In this document: positions 34,435-46,165 of the stretch, piece after piece
How the letters are laid out: each line of letters opens with the position of its first letter
How positions within the stretch are numbered: position 1 is the stretch's first letter
NCBI GenBank assembly: GCA_015501585.1
Contig: JADNRY010000036.1
Coordinates: forward strand, 62,001 to 126,000
Length of the DNA: 64,000 nt
Direction: 5' to 3'
Source: Rhodocollybia butyracea
Taxonomy: Eukaryota; Basidiomycota; Agaricomycetes; Agaricales; Omphalotaceae
Made by a program: the position numbers and the translations under genes
The notes under the pieces: generated by a model
What the model saw: the letters and a program-made list of their open reading frames with translations, nothing else
The model's database searches: none
Told to the model about the DNA's origin: nothing

Positions 34435-35187
34435 TCAAGGAGCGTGTCTCCAACCAAGTTCATGTCCATTCTCCATCATAGGCTCAACAAAGCCTCTGAA
34501 TATCCAAGGAGGCATCTCCGCGTCTGCGTCAGCATCTAAACTATCTTTCATACTCTGATCTTGCGACCATCTCATACCGTACCCTTCCGCGATACGAACT
34601 TCATACACTAGGACAGAATGAGGGAGCCAGTGCAAGTTCCTCCATGTAGAAGTGCCAAAGATCTTCCAAAACAAAGCCAGTGCGTTTTCATTGACTTTTT
34701 GCACAGAGCCGGAAGGATTTCCCCACCAACCTGTTGGTGGTTCCTTCTTCTTCTTCTTCTTCTCTGTGCCTTTATCAATGCACGATTCCAATTCTTCCGA
34801 CGATACTGGCGTAGGCGTATCATCAACTATTGAGCGATGAGCATGTTTAGACCAGGCTCGAGCACCAGCTGTTAGATGAACCTTGTTCGGGAGCGTGAAT
34901 GCGGTTAAACAGACATGGATGCTGGGTGGGATGGATCCCAATGCAGAGCCTACAGTATATGCAAGCCCATATGCCAGGTGTATACCCAGCGGTGTAGAAA
35001 GTATAACTGATAGATCAGATTCCGATTCAACGACTGCATTCTCGGAAATATTTGGCCGAGAACCCATGGAGATGAGCTCAGCTTTCAGCTTTTCGCGTTC
35101 AGCAACCGCAGAAGGTTGCTCCACCAAGCAATAGCACTGCGGAGGTTCAACGAGATTGGCTAAGATGTCTGATCTAGAAATTGCCAT
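34435..35187 (-). CDS. Conserved fungal protein of unknown function
   Basis: A single-exon frame of 250 residues. A hydrophobic Gly/Ala-rich region (LAYGLAYTVGSALGSIPPSI) lies at about residues 70-95 and a run of seven Lys near residue 145. The C-terminal third has the pattern WGNPSGSVQKVNENALALFWKIF ... WRNLHWLPHSVLVYEVRIAEGYGMRW ... FRGFVEPMMENGHELGWRH. That ending resembles a conserved fungal family whose members end in an 'F-GF-EP-MEDGHE-GW-H' motif; its function is not known to me. It is tail-to-tail with the kinase. A further exon may lie upstream on the minus strand (about 35212-35300, frame TWSTSPEIQAGEKVNEMQDVV). Confidence 0.6.
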   Translation of the reverse strand: MAISRSDILANLVEPPQCYCLVEQPSAVAEREKLKAELISMGSRPNISENAVVESESDLSVILSTPLGIHLAYGLAYTVGSALGSIPPSIHVCLTAFTLPNKVHLTAGARAWSKHAHRSIVDDTPTPVSSEELESCIDKGTEKKKKKKEPPTGWWGNPSGSVQKVNENALALFWKIFGTSTWRNLHWLPHSVLVYEVRIAEGYGMRWSQDQSMKDSLDADADAEMPPWIFRGFVEPMMENGHELGWRHAP

Positions 35188-36883
35188 GAGCGTAGCAATT
35201 AAGAAGCCGTGGGAGACCTTCGACTATTTCTTTCACCACATCTTGCATTTCGTTCACTTTTTCCCCGGCCTGGATTTCTGGACTCGTCGACCATGTCTAC
35301 TATGTAGGACGTTTTAGCCATGCGACAGTCATCCTGAGACCAGAGAGCTTCATTCTCACCTTGTGGAAACCAAATTACTTCTTTCGGAGGGGTGGTATTG
35401 GCTGTGAGCTAGTGAGTGTAAATTTCTAAATTCTGCGAACAAATCAGCGAAGAACGTAAAATTACCTTGCTGGATTTTGAAGCATCGACTTGATTAAAAC
35501 TTCTGTTTTGCAGTGAAATTCCAACCTCGTTCACAATATACGGTAACATCAAGGAACCTCAGTATGGCATCGAGTGGTTTCGGAGCCTTGATGTCGCTTT
35601 GAACGTATAATCTTGATGAGCTTGTTCTTGCCTGCTAAGTTGACAAGCGTTCCGACGAATGCACTCATACGCTTGAAGACATGTCTATAGAATGTGCATG
35701 GCAGCAGGAGTGCCTTTCTGGAACGTCATCCGCGATAACTTGAATGATGCTGCAAAGAAAGCATTTGAAAATTCGTATACCAGACAAGTGGGTTCACCAA
35801 ATTACGCCTATAGCCTTGGAACTTCGATGCTATCAGGGACGAAACGTTCATTGCTCGGGTAGATGTCTCAACAGCAATTTCCACAGGATCTCACGTTAAT
35901 GTCCTCATTTATTAATGGCAAGTGAACGACCACTTAGCCTAATCTGTTGCTTCCACATTTGCGGTGCTCGAGTCGCTCTCAAATACCAGCATTATCTATG
36001 ATAGTGGGAACTCTTTCCCCGGTGGAATGTCATCGACTCAGATCATCGTTATCAGCGTCAGAGTCCGGCTAGTCCGTCCGGCGGTCGGGCTGGTGTACGG
36101 TAGGGTTGTGATGACGATACCTTCGCGTCCAACTTGAGAGAACACGATAGGGATGCTCCTATCATTTCTTTACCATTCGTATGTTTGCTTAGCATTTTAC
36201 AGAAATGGCTGGAAACGTGATCACACTCTCATCGTCCTCCAGGCCTTGCATCTACTCCGAAAATCTCGTGACAAGCTTCGCAATACTTATACTAGTTCAA
36301 GCCCACCGTCCCATTCAGTACATCATTCTTTCGAAGCCAAAACATGCACGCAAATCCTCTGTCACCCGCGCACCACGTTGTAAGATGTGTTTATAGGCAA
36401 CGACGAGCGAGAAATTACCGTGTCAGGTAGGTAGGGGAGTGATCACCTAGGCAATTGGGAGTCTTCCGTGAGTAATTTTTACTTGCTGGATTTGCTTAGT
36501 CCAGATCAACCTACTCGCCAACTTGTCCCCAATCCGCTCTTTAAAAACCTGCGCCCTCTGACATCTCGTCATGCGTCCATTAAAGAGACGATGAGAATGA
36601 CGATAACGCGGTTTCGGCCAACGCCGGTCAACCGCAAAAATCAGTCCTCCGGTACCCATTATTGCCATTTTCAATATAGCATTTGGAAAAGAGGAGCTAC
36701 AAGAAATAGGCGTATTGAACAACTTGCTAGCCACAATTAGCCCTCGCGCCTACTTCAACTTGACGCCCGTGGGAAAGTATATCCAAAAGGCAATGATATC
36801 GGGAAACGACAGGATGCCAAAGGTATAAAACTTTCCGCTTTTCTAGTCATGCCTCCCCAAGTCGAGAAATCCCCCGGGACACC
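35188..36883. other. Spacer with the left member of a direct repeat pair
   Basis: 35188-35420 has short coding-like pieces on the minus strand that might belong to the gene at 34435-35187. 35860-36690 matches 39860-40790. No complete gene is supported. Confidence 0.4.
35860..36690. repeat. Diverged direct repeat, left copy
   Basis: Matches about 39860-40790 in the same orientation. Anchors are 'caacagcaattt', 'ggctagtccgtcc', 'atgatgacgatacc', 'gcatctactccgaaaatc' and 'gtcttccgtgagtaa'. Indels are common. No terminal inverted repeats or reading frame stand out, so it may be an old segmental duplication or a decayed transposon. Confidence 0.55.
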
Positions 36884-37443
36884 ATGGACTTTCGCCTCTA
36901 CGTCGCTCTCTTGGTGCCATCCGTGCTCGCTACTCTTTTACCCGATGTCCTTGAACCTCTTGAACCCCGCCTCGCCCTCATCATCAAAGTTATTTTCATT
37001 GTATGGATCCCCGCCTCACTTTACATCTCATTCCGGTTACTCTGTCGGATAATTGCACAGATGCCTGTGGAACAATTACTTCCCCTCCGAGGCCACGAAT
37101 TAGAACGACGCGTTCCAGAACGTCTGGAACACTACATTACGCTGATCACTTATGGTCATGCCTGGTTATCGTTAGGTCGTCTTTTGGATGGTGAACATCT
37201 TGTCAACAGATATTCTTGTCTTTATTGATGTTAATCTCAGTAATTCACCCACTTGGATTTTTCCCACTCGCCGTCATGATGGCATACACCCTAATAACAG
37301 CTGTAGCTTTCGGGAGATGCCTTTTGATTGCTGGTATCAACCAGAATCATTGGGGACATTTCTTCGACCTGTACATTCTCAATGACCTCTTTCTACGCGT
37401 ATTCATACGTGTAATCAGAAAGGTCACCACTCTTTTTAGTTGA
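36884..37443 (+). CDS. Small multi-pass membrane protein, hypothetical
   Basis: Two exons join with a 50-base intron (GTGAACATCT...AATCTCAG, about 37191-37240) into roughly 170 residues. The product starts MDFRLYVALLVPSVLATLLP and has at least three hydrophobic helices: residues about 4-18, 30-58, and one or two in VIHPLGFFPLAVMMAYTLITAVAFGRCLLIAG. It ends in a basic amphipathic tail (RVFIRVIRKVTTLFS). The intron is needed to leave the first frame, which would otherwise stop at 37228. I do not recognise a family. Confidence 0.5.
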
Positions 37444-40400
37444 GATGTGAACAGCGCTGCCGTCCTTCAGGTTCCGTGTGGCATGACATGGATTGATCAA
37501 GGTTTTTAGCTACTGGGTAGTATGGACATATATCAGCGGCCACCGCTATTTCCCCTACTGCATCCAACTTGCATCTAACTTTCGTGACTGTTCCTTACTG
37601 TTATTTAATGCTTTTGCTTCGAATATTAGTGCTCTCTGTATCAACATACGTTTTTACAGTGTACATACCTGCAACCTGACAATATTTTGAAATGTTTTGA
37701 AACCAATACTGCAGAGTCATACAATTTAATTCACACCAGGATCATACCAGGATCTCATGGTTTCAGGTGCCGATCTTTCATTATACACAAGGAAACATCC
37801 TCTCACTGCAATGGTGTACACAATCTAACCCACACCAGGATCCCGCGGTTTCATTTTGACCGAAAACGGTCGCAGAGGGGGGTCATAAGCTTGGTGGTAT
37901 TGCTTGCTTTCCTCGACTTGGAGATGTAAAAGCATAGTTAGCCAAAACAGGAAACCAGTCGATAAATTATCCGCCCAGGACGCAAACATAAGCTCATACA
38001 TTCCAATGCTTCTACATATTCAAAGCCCCCGGGTCCGATCCTTGCACATGTTCCAACAGATGAGCCTTGGGTTGAGATCATCACGGTGCTGTTGAACGAT
38101 TGTCGTTGTAGGTAACCCACAACTATCCAGGACGTTCTTCACTCTGTGGGAAGCTTTAGGTCAAACTCCAACTAACGAGAAGACTAACTCCGACGTCAAA
38201 ATTTTTTAGATTCATGGAACGCGTGTAGTACATCTTCACTTGTCCAACCCCTCCGATGTTGTGGGTGTAAACAGTCTGCTCTGAGCTTTTAAGTTGGCCA
38301 ATTCTTCGATGGTTGATGGGCAATGGGTAATCGCTCAACACGTATTAAACTTGTGTGATATGATAGCATACATAGAGTCCGTGACTGGAAGAGTTTTTTA
38401 GGGTCTTGGTTGCGCCGACATGCCAGTAACATCAAAACATTCGAAGGGCACACCTCCTCTCCATCGGCTCCCGAGCTTTTGCAAGTCGGTCGCTGCGGTC
38501 TTTCTTCAAGCTCAGATAAAATCTTCGCGATCCCTTTTCATTACGTATACCCTGGGCTTTCCATGTAGCTCTTGACCTCGTCCTCGATAGAGTCCCAAGC
38601 TAAAAGAAAACGCAGATACGTGGAGAGAGTCAAGACGAAGTCGCAAGTGTAAATGATTTCGTGCTTGGTTCTCTGAGTGATTTGGGCTGTTGAACGACTG
38701 CAAGCTGGCGGAATGGAACATATTCCGCGCAAACCACATTATCCGCATGCTCATACGTCAAGATATAGATTTCCTGGGCATAAAGTTTGATTCAATCCTG
38801 TAAATAATACTTACATCGTACGAAGGATATCACCCGGATGTAACCAGGTCCAACTCACACGTTCCGTCTATCATCACGAAGTTCTTACAGCTCCTTCACC
38901 TTTTCGCTAACCAATTCATGAACCTATTCATCGCATTCCAACGCGTGCTGGAGAAAAACGCGTGCTGAAGCACTTCTATGCAAAGCAGTGTGGAACTCAC
39001 ATCAACCCTCGTTATGAGCTCGTCGCCTTGCCATCGCCTCTCCTCATTCGGTCTTCTTGATGTAATTTCCACTCTTCCTCAAAGCGTTTACGCCGTACGA
39101 TCAGCTGCCATACAGCATTCATCTACAAGTAGATATCTGTTCTCAGAGACTATCGAGCGCAAGAGTGTCAAGTGCTACCGCCAAGATACTCTGCACCAAA
39201 GGGTCCAGCAGTCAAAATATCATCGTTCGGTCGAGTCTTCACAGCGTCGGATTCTCGCACATTTAGCGCACAGACGCGTACGAGGTACCCAGCTTATATT
39301 CCCGAGTGTTGACTGCGGAACGGTTCTGAAGTTTGCGATGTTATTATAATGAAAGACCGCGTAGGCAGATATAAATGCCGTCAGAGTAATCTTGTCGGAC
39401 CAAATGAGGAAGTTTGAGGATGCTCAGAAGGATGCTTTTACTGAACTGGCTGTGTGCTAAGAGCTAAGCGTGAGTAAAACAACAGTATTACTAGCTAACA
39501 ACCGTACGCACCAGGATAAGCAACTGGAGACAGAGACGGACCGACTTGTCTTTCATAACTCGTAAGCCTCGAAAACCTATTATTCCTTGAGGTACGAGGT
39601 CAGGCAGCCCACTGGGAATCGTAGGTCATCGATCAAGCGAGAGCGGAACGAAAGACGTGAGCCACAAAAGAACAGCTAAGAAAGCGCCGATCCTTTGAGG
39701 CATTCAGGAGTCCCTTGAGGTTAGATGTCCCAGCGCAATTGCAACAGAATTACGCCTTGAGTTATCACAGAGGAGCAAACGAATAAAGGGATAAGCGCCT
39801 GAATTGCCGAAGGCAAACTGTGCAAGCGCCCGGTGTCTATCTCGTCGCGAACGAGCTTCATCTCCTCAACAGCAATTTCTGCAGGACTCACGCTGGCTTC
39901 TTCTCGTCTATTACACTCGTGTCGCTCTCGGGGCTAGAGGAGGCTGTCTCGTTAGCAGCTATGTTCTGCAAGGTATGATGATAAAAACTCTTGCCCAGAT
40001 AGAATATCATCGACTCAAATCACCGTTACCAGTCTTGCGGCTAGTCCGTCCAGCGGTAAAGCAAATACGATAGAGCTATGATGACGATACCTCGCACTTC
40101 GTGACTGCCGCGTCCAACTACTCACAGGATCGAGAAGAAAACACGATGGGAGGTAAAATAGTCCTTTAATTTCTTTACCGCTCGTAACTCTGCTTCGCGT
40201 TTCTCCGGGCTCTGCATCTACTCCGAAAATCCCATGACAAGCTTTGCAATATTTTTGTTCACACCCACCGTCTCGCTCAGTACATTATACTCTCGAAGCC
40301 AAGTTCTGGATGTGGTATCTGTCGGACTGCACACACGAATGTTACTCTGTTGCCCGACGCGATAAAAGTTATTATAGACGAGGACGAGCGAGAAATCAAT

Positions 40401-41560
40401 TCGAGGATAAACGCGCGCGGGATTCGGATGACAACTATGAGAAGACGCTAGTGAGTTAAAGTGACACCAAAGTGAAGTTCCTGTCAACCGTGGACGAGGT
40501 CACCTATGGTGGTAATTGAGGGTCTTCCGTGAGTAACTTTTTGCCGTCGACTTGGTGGATTTGCTCAGCCCGAAATAATTCTTTCAGATCAACTTGAACC
40601 CACTCGTCTTCCTATTCCTCATTCATCCTCAATTCACTCTTTAAATCCTCGAAGAACCGCCTCTCACATCTCGTGCGTCTCAAAGAGAGATCTGAGAATA
40701 ACGATGTTACGATATCGTGGCTATGGTCAACCCTCAAGAAGCAAAAACTCAATACTCCGGAGCCCATTGATAAGTCGCCTGGAAAATCAAAGCTATGTAA
40801 ACACCTGAAATCTAGCCCGAGCAAAAGACGGTGGCTGGAGTTGGTTACGATCGTCTTGTATTTTTTTCGCTAGTTCATCATTATGATTATCTACTGTTAC
40901 TGCCCGAGTAGCCAGTAATTCAATGGCAAATGCTGCATGCAACACCTTTGAAACGTCGAGCTGTACCTATCGCATCTGACTGCTGCGGGGCGCTTCAACA
41001 ATCTTGAGGAGTTCTATTTTTGTTTTCTTCCGTACCAGGGCCCCATGGGGCCCCGGCTATTCCTTTAACAGGGGTTGTTAGTCCGTTTCCTTCCTTCCAT
41101 CATCGGTTTCAATGGATCAGGACAGATCAGGACCCCAGACTACTCCAGGCTCAAGGCTCGGATCCTTAATTTCTCTGGAATATACCGTATGATGTGAGCC
41201 ATCCTTAGAGGGCTCAAAAAGAACTGTCAAAAGCCCAAAAACCACAGCTTGCGCGCGTGGAACGCATTCCTACCAGCCTACACCCTGATGCGAACCACCG
41301 CGCTCATGTGCACTGTGATCTATGCTGATCTATGACGCCAACTCTGAATGAGACTCGACAGCGACCGGGCCTATAGTCCGGGGTCCCTTTGGCTCTAACA
41401 GCCGACTGCTCCCTCCCACCCGTTCTTTCCCGTTTTGTCACAAGATTATGAGCACAATATCATATTAGGTTTATAGGATCAGGTGCGCTCCCATAGAGTG
41501 TGGTTGCCCAACATAAATAGCGTCGCACCCTGTCGCACCTCTTTTCCAACCCCAACAAAC
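37444..41560. other. Long gene-poor stretch
   Basis: I find no gene that I can support in these 4 kb. Short frames near 38541-38732 (minus) and 38978-39349 (plus) have coding-like composition but no motif or coherent splicing. The stretch contains the right member of a direct repeat pair (39860-40790) and a GC-rich palindromic site near 41038. Confidence 0.4.
39860..40790. repeat. Diverged direct repeat, right copy
   Basis: Counterpart of 35860-36690. In the left copy the small membrane protein gene follows about 200 bases later. Here no such gene follows, and the sequence after 40790 is unrelated. Confidence 0.55.
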
Positions 41561-43027
41561 ATGAAGGATCTCAACGTTATCGTCGTCGGAGCTGGCATTG
41601 GCGGAATCTCTACTGCTCTTGCTCTTGCAGCCTCGGGTTCCGGCCATAAGATCGTCGTTCTCGACGCTATCAAGGAATTCGCAGAGGTAAACGAGAGTTT
41701 CCTATGCTCACTACACTCGTGCTGATTACCCACCGCCCCCACTAGGTCGGTGCTGGTATCAGAGTTAGCCCAAATTCCTCCAAGTTGGCGAAGGAATGGG
41801 GTGTAGACTTTGACTCGATCGAGAAAGAGACGTCTCTCGGAAATCGTTTCGTCAGCTGGAAGAACGAGCTTCTGTGCGAGGTGCCCTTCGGTGACGTCGA
41901 GGAAAAGTACGGTGCTCCTTACTACTTCATCCACCGCGCGGATCTCGTCAACGCACTTCGAACAGCTGCTTCAAAATACCCAGAACAAATCACTATCATC
42001 ACTGATAGTCGAGTCGTCGAGTACGACTTCTCGAGGCCTGCTGTCAGGACGGAGCGAGGTCAGTGGTATTCTGGGGACCTTGTCATCTCTGCGGAAGGGA
42101 TCAAATCCTCCGTCCGTGAAGCTATCAATGGTGGTCCTGCTGAACCAGCCGATACCGGGGATGTTGCCTATCGTATCCTTGTACCCGCAGCTCCGCTTCT
42201 CGAGGATCCTGAGCTCCGTACGCTTGTCACCGAACCATGGGCAACCCACTGGATGGGTCCGGAGGGACACGCCGTTGGATACCCTTTACGCGGTGGAAAG
42301 CTGTTCAATATCATCGTCGATATTACCCACCGCTCGGATTGTGGTGAACCTGTGGGGGACGACTGGAAAAAGTCGGCCGATAACCGAGAGCTCATCGAGC
42401 GGTTCAAGGATGGATGGTGTTACCCGGTACAGAAGCTCTGTGGTATGACCGGGGAGTACGTCAAGTGGAAATTGGCTGAACTGGAACGACCATTACAACG
42501 ATGGGTGCATCCAAGTGGCAAAGTCGCTCTTTTGGGAGGTAAGATAATCTAATACTGTCATGTAACGAATTAATCTCACCTCGTTTCTTCTTCGTCCAGA
42601 CGCTTGCCATGCTATGATGCCATACCTCGCACAAGGTGCTGCCCAAGTGCTCGAAGATGCTGCAACCCTCAGCACCGCTCTTACCCAATGCAGCGAAGTC
42701 TCGGATGCGCTGGAGTTGTACGAGAAGTGTAGAGCATCGAGGACAGACTATGTGGTTCGGAATACTCAAGTTCTTCAAGAATGGCTACATTTATACGACG
42801 GGCAAGCACAGCAGCAGCGCGACAAGCTGATGACTCTCGACACGGAAGAGAACCCGATCTTTTGGGCGAACAAAACGAGGAGAGATTGGCTGTTTGGACA
42901 TGACGCAAGGAAGCTTGACGAGTGCGACATCCCAAACCTACCGCCTCTACCACCGGCAGAAGCATCGGTATATCCAGATAAAGATTTGAGAAAGAAGCTG
43001 GCAAGTTATACTCGCTACAAAGAATGA
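41561..43027 (+). CDS. FAD-dependent monooxygenase, salicylate-hydroxylase-like
   Basis: Three exons (41561-41686, 41746-42538, 42600-43027) give about 448 residues. The N-terminal Rossmann motif is VVGAGIGGISTALALA. The VGAGIRVSPNS segment and a DG-motif-like LVISAEGIKSSVR follow (Glu in place of the usual Asp). The second FAD motif is LLGDACHAMMPYLAQGAAQVLEDA, spanning the second intron. Family members hydroxylate aromatic substrates with NAD(P)H and oxygen. The substrate is unknown. It is convergent with the F-box-like gene, with 44 bases between stop codons. The introns are 59 and 61 bases. Confidence 0.9.
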
Positions 43028-43071
43028 TATGTTTTTTAGTGTTGTAAGTAGTAGATTAACCACTACAACCT

Positions 43072-44684
43072 TCAGAAATCATAAATCATAAATCCCTCTA
43101 GCCACTCCGGCATGTCTTTATTTACGAACTCGGTCAGGTCCATCAGTACTGGAATACAGAAAAATTATCAGCCTGTTTTTTTTTGTGCGAAATGATTCCT
43201 TACCTGGAGCCAAATCCGCACGTCTAGTAATGGCCATACTTTCAGTATCGTTGTTATCAACGCCACCTCCGACATCACCATCTAACCTTAATTTCTCATC
43301 ATCTGTATCGAACAACCCCTTCTTTAAGCACAAGGGCAGAAACTTCTTCAGAACCTTTGGCTTCGCCTTGCCAACAGCTATCTTTGTCTGCTCCGTTTTC
43401 CAATGGAATAAAGGCTTCCTCTTTTGTTTCTCTGCTTTGTTCTGTTTCTCATCGCAACGGATTGTCTGGTCAAACGAATCCCATACAGGCAGGGGCGGTC
43501 CTGGTTCAACGCGGGCGAAGGAAAGATGTCGTAGATGGGGAAGTCGGTCAACAGAATATAGAAAAGCATCAAGACAACCCCATGCCTCCCGAGGCGACAA
43601 CTCGAAAGGGTAAGCGAATTGCAAGTGGATGGAACGAAGGGGTGATCGAATTGACTCTAAGAGCGTTAAGGCGGTTTCTGCACCGTATTGGCATCGATTT
43701 TCGGATTGAAAAGAGAGCGTCAGGTGTGTGAGCTGTGGAAGATATCGAAGATTCGCGTGAGGAGGTCGCACTGATAGAGTAGAGCATCAGAATAACGTTC
43801 AAAAACCAGATTAATCACTCACAAAAGGTCTCTTGATTTAACCCCAGCTCGAGACGTTCCACTGACGCAAAGATTGTTCTCGAAATTGAACTGATGGGTA
43901 ATTCGGTAAACATCGTTCCAAATTGCGCTTCCTCAACCTTCAACACTCTCAAAGGAAACGGTGAAAACCACGACTGAAAGAGGTACCACATGTTCATGTC
44001 CCCTGACGCGACACCTCCTTGACTTTGGTCCCACCACTTGATCCCTAAGATCTGCAACTTGGTCGAAAGTTGGGTCTTCTTCTTCTGATAATACCCGTAC
44101 ATCTGCAAGCAGCCCGCGAAATCGCTCGAGCAAACGCCAATTTCCAACCGAACCAAGTTCACCAATAAAGGCAAATACTTTACAATAAAAATCTGGAAAG
44201 TGCCATTACACCAAGAAATGTCAAGCCATTGTATATGGGGAGCAAGTGTGCAATACGGCGAGTCAAGCAACCCCGCTAGGGATCGCACCAATTCTAAATC
44301 GCCCTCGAGGTAGATACGACCAGAAAGCGCTACGGCCCTACTAGGGAAAACCCAAGCTCTGCAGACGAGAGCGCAGCCCAAGAGGAACCTGCGATTTCTT
44401 CTACTCTCACGAGAGCTTTTCAAGAAGGCGAATATTCTGCGAAGAATCATCGGAGGGAGGGGGGGAGGAGCTTTTGGCTCGGGAGGTAGGGAGGGAAGCG
44501 GTTTTGTTTTGAGATATGTGAGTCGGCGAATTTTGCGAGTGGCGCGAGATATTCTCCGGAAGTTGGGAGTGGGAGGCTCAACCACCTCTTTTCTCCCAGT
44601 CCGTTCCGAATAGTCTTTCTCTGTGTTTGAACCGCCGCTTGTGAAAAGGCTTGAAAGAACAGACCAGATGGTTTTAAAGGGCAT
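43072..44684 (-). CDS. F-box-like / LRR-type hypothetical protein
   Basis: Read on the minus strand, three exons join. The main exon is 44684 to about 43820 (MPFKTIWSVLSSLF...). The second runs from about 43767 to 43205. A last short exon ends VLMDLTEFVNKDMPEWLEGF and stops at 43072. PPMILRRIFAFLKSSRESRRNRRFLLGCALVCRAWVFPSRAV resembles an F-box. The following LEIGV, LRVLKVEEAQF and LTHLTLSF strands recall leucine-rich substrate-binding regions of basidiomycete F-box proteins. Without the last intron it would end at 43118. A protein-degradation adaptor role is inferred from the family. Confidence 0.7.
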
Positions 44685-46165
44685 CGCAAGAGGAGTCGAA
44701 GTGAGAAAACAAGGATAGTCGCGGCAAAGTGCAAATCAACAAGTCTTTTGTTCTGCCTCGGACCGATATCGGGAATCGAGGACAAAGCACAGACAAAGCA
44801 TGAAGTTCCTGGCATTCCGACATCAGAGAAAATGTTGGGAAAATGGTACCAGGGTAAGTAAGGCAAACGGGCGTGAACCATTGTGGTCGAATTTCCACCT
44901 AGAGCAACCTGTTGATTTAGCCAAAAAAAAAAAGAATCTGTCAAGCTTTTTGCAGCCTGTACTTATGTAAAGGAACTAGGCACGATTATTTATACTCGAA
45001 TTTCTCGCAATGTTCGATAAAATTTCTGTTCACTGTCTGGTTGGTGTACTGTATCAAGTTTTCAACATGTACTAGTTCGAAAAGTTATGGCGCTTGAAGG
45101 AACTACTTGAGCGCTTGATTTGCTATCAGCTTAGACAGCTAATTAACGCTTGTTCTTGTTCTTTCCGTCGCGACAGCTAATTACAGCTTGTTCTTGTTCT
45201 TTCCGTCGCGAATCATTAAGTCTACGCCCGTTCCGGTTCACAAAATTTTCCCGCCTTTATTCTGGTGCATAACTACACAGTGCCTCGCTGATTGAGGGAA
45301 TCGAAGCCGCAGTCATATATTGGAACAACCATGTCTCTTGTCATTAATAGCATCTCTGACTGCGACTTGACTGCGACCAGATCTCGATGATAGGATATAA
45401 TTTTGCCTATCCTCTAATACAGCATCACGCTCAGAACTCTTGTTACAGATGCTACTATCTTCCAGTGTTCTTCAGATTGGCCACCTTCGTCAGGAGTTCG
45501 ATATTTTGTTCACAACTTCACTGGTACCCAAGCAACCTTGTCCCCTTGTCCCTGGTATAGTAATACGGTGATAATTGCTATCATTACCGTCCCAATCCAT
45601 CGCATCTTCAAGAACAGATTGTCATCACTGTTGCAGCTTCCAGTAGCACGCGCTCATCGAGAGAAAAGAGGTCAGATGTCTGTATTTGCCTAGCCCGGAT
45701 TGAACTAAGCGATCCTTACCAGTATGTATGTCAATCTATCGACGATGATGTAGATCCCAAGATCACAAGTTGTAGATTGTTGGCGTACGTGTAGTCGAGA
45801 ACCTTTTCGTTGCTCGGTTCGAACGCTCAGTAGGCTGTAAATCGCTTTGCGTGGTCCAAGTACTACTTTGTAGCACTGTTCAAATAATTATCACGCGGCA
45901 ATGAAGATCACACCTGATTCTGCATTTGCGCACATACAATCTGTGAGTCTGTCACGTCTTTGATATTGTTGCATTTGGGCCTCGAGACGGTGGAATCCTA
46001 TCAGTGCAGTGCGCACTGCCCCGATACATACGGTGGAAGTAGATGCGGTGATGGTGAGTGTTATGGGGAAGTATACGGACTAACCCAATCAATCTGTTGA
46101 GAGGCTTGGTTGATATAATACTTCACAGGAATCACCTGCAGTCAGCCTCGAACCCCCCTTTCCCA
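44685..46165. other. Gene-poor stretch
   Basis: No supported gene. A long minus-strand frame (44447-44944) overlaps the F-box-like gene start in another frame and looks like a shadow. Contains a short tandem repeat at 45134-45211. Confidence 0.4.
45134..45211. repeat. Tandem duplication, 2 x 38 bp
   Basis: The stretch beginning gacagctaatta at 45134 is repeated from 45172. Each unit ends in ttgttctttccgtcgcga. One base differs near the start. Confidence 0.85.

Noticed and set aside
36447..36740. Overlapping frames on both strands in the direct repeat
   Set aside because: They are not conserved in frame with the other copy at 40.5-40.8 kb.
37191..37209. A 19-base GT-AG segment in the small membrane protein gene
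   Set aside because: It leaves the wrong frame. Using the later acceptor gives a 50-base intron that restores the downstream frame.
41971..42407. Minus-strand frames opposite the first monooxygenase
   Set aside because: Antisense shadows of a GC-rich coding exon.
44447..44944. A 165-residue minus-strand frame upstream of the F-box-like gene
   Set aside because: It overlaps the well-supported gene in another frame and has no motif.
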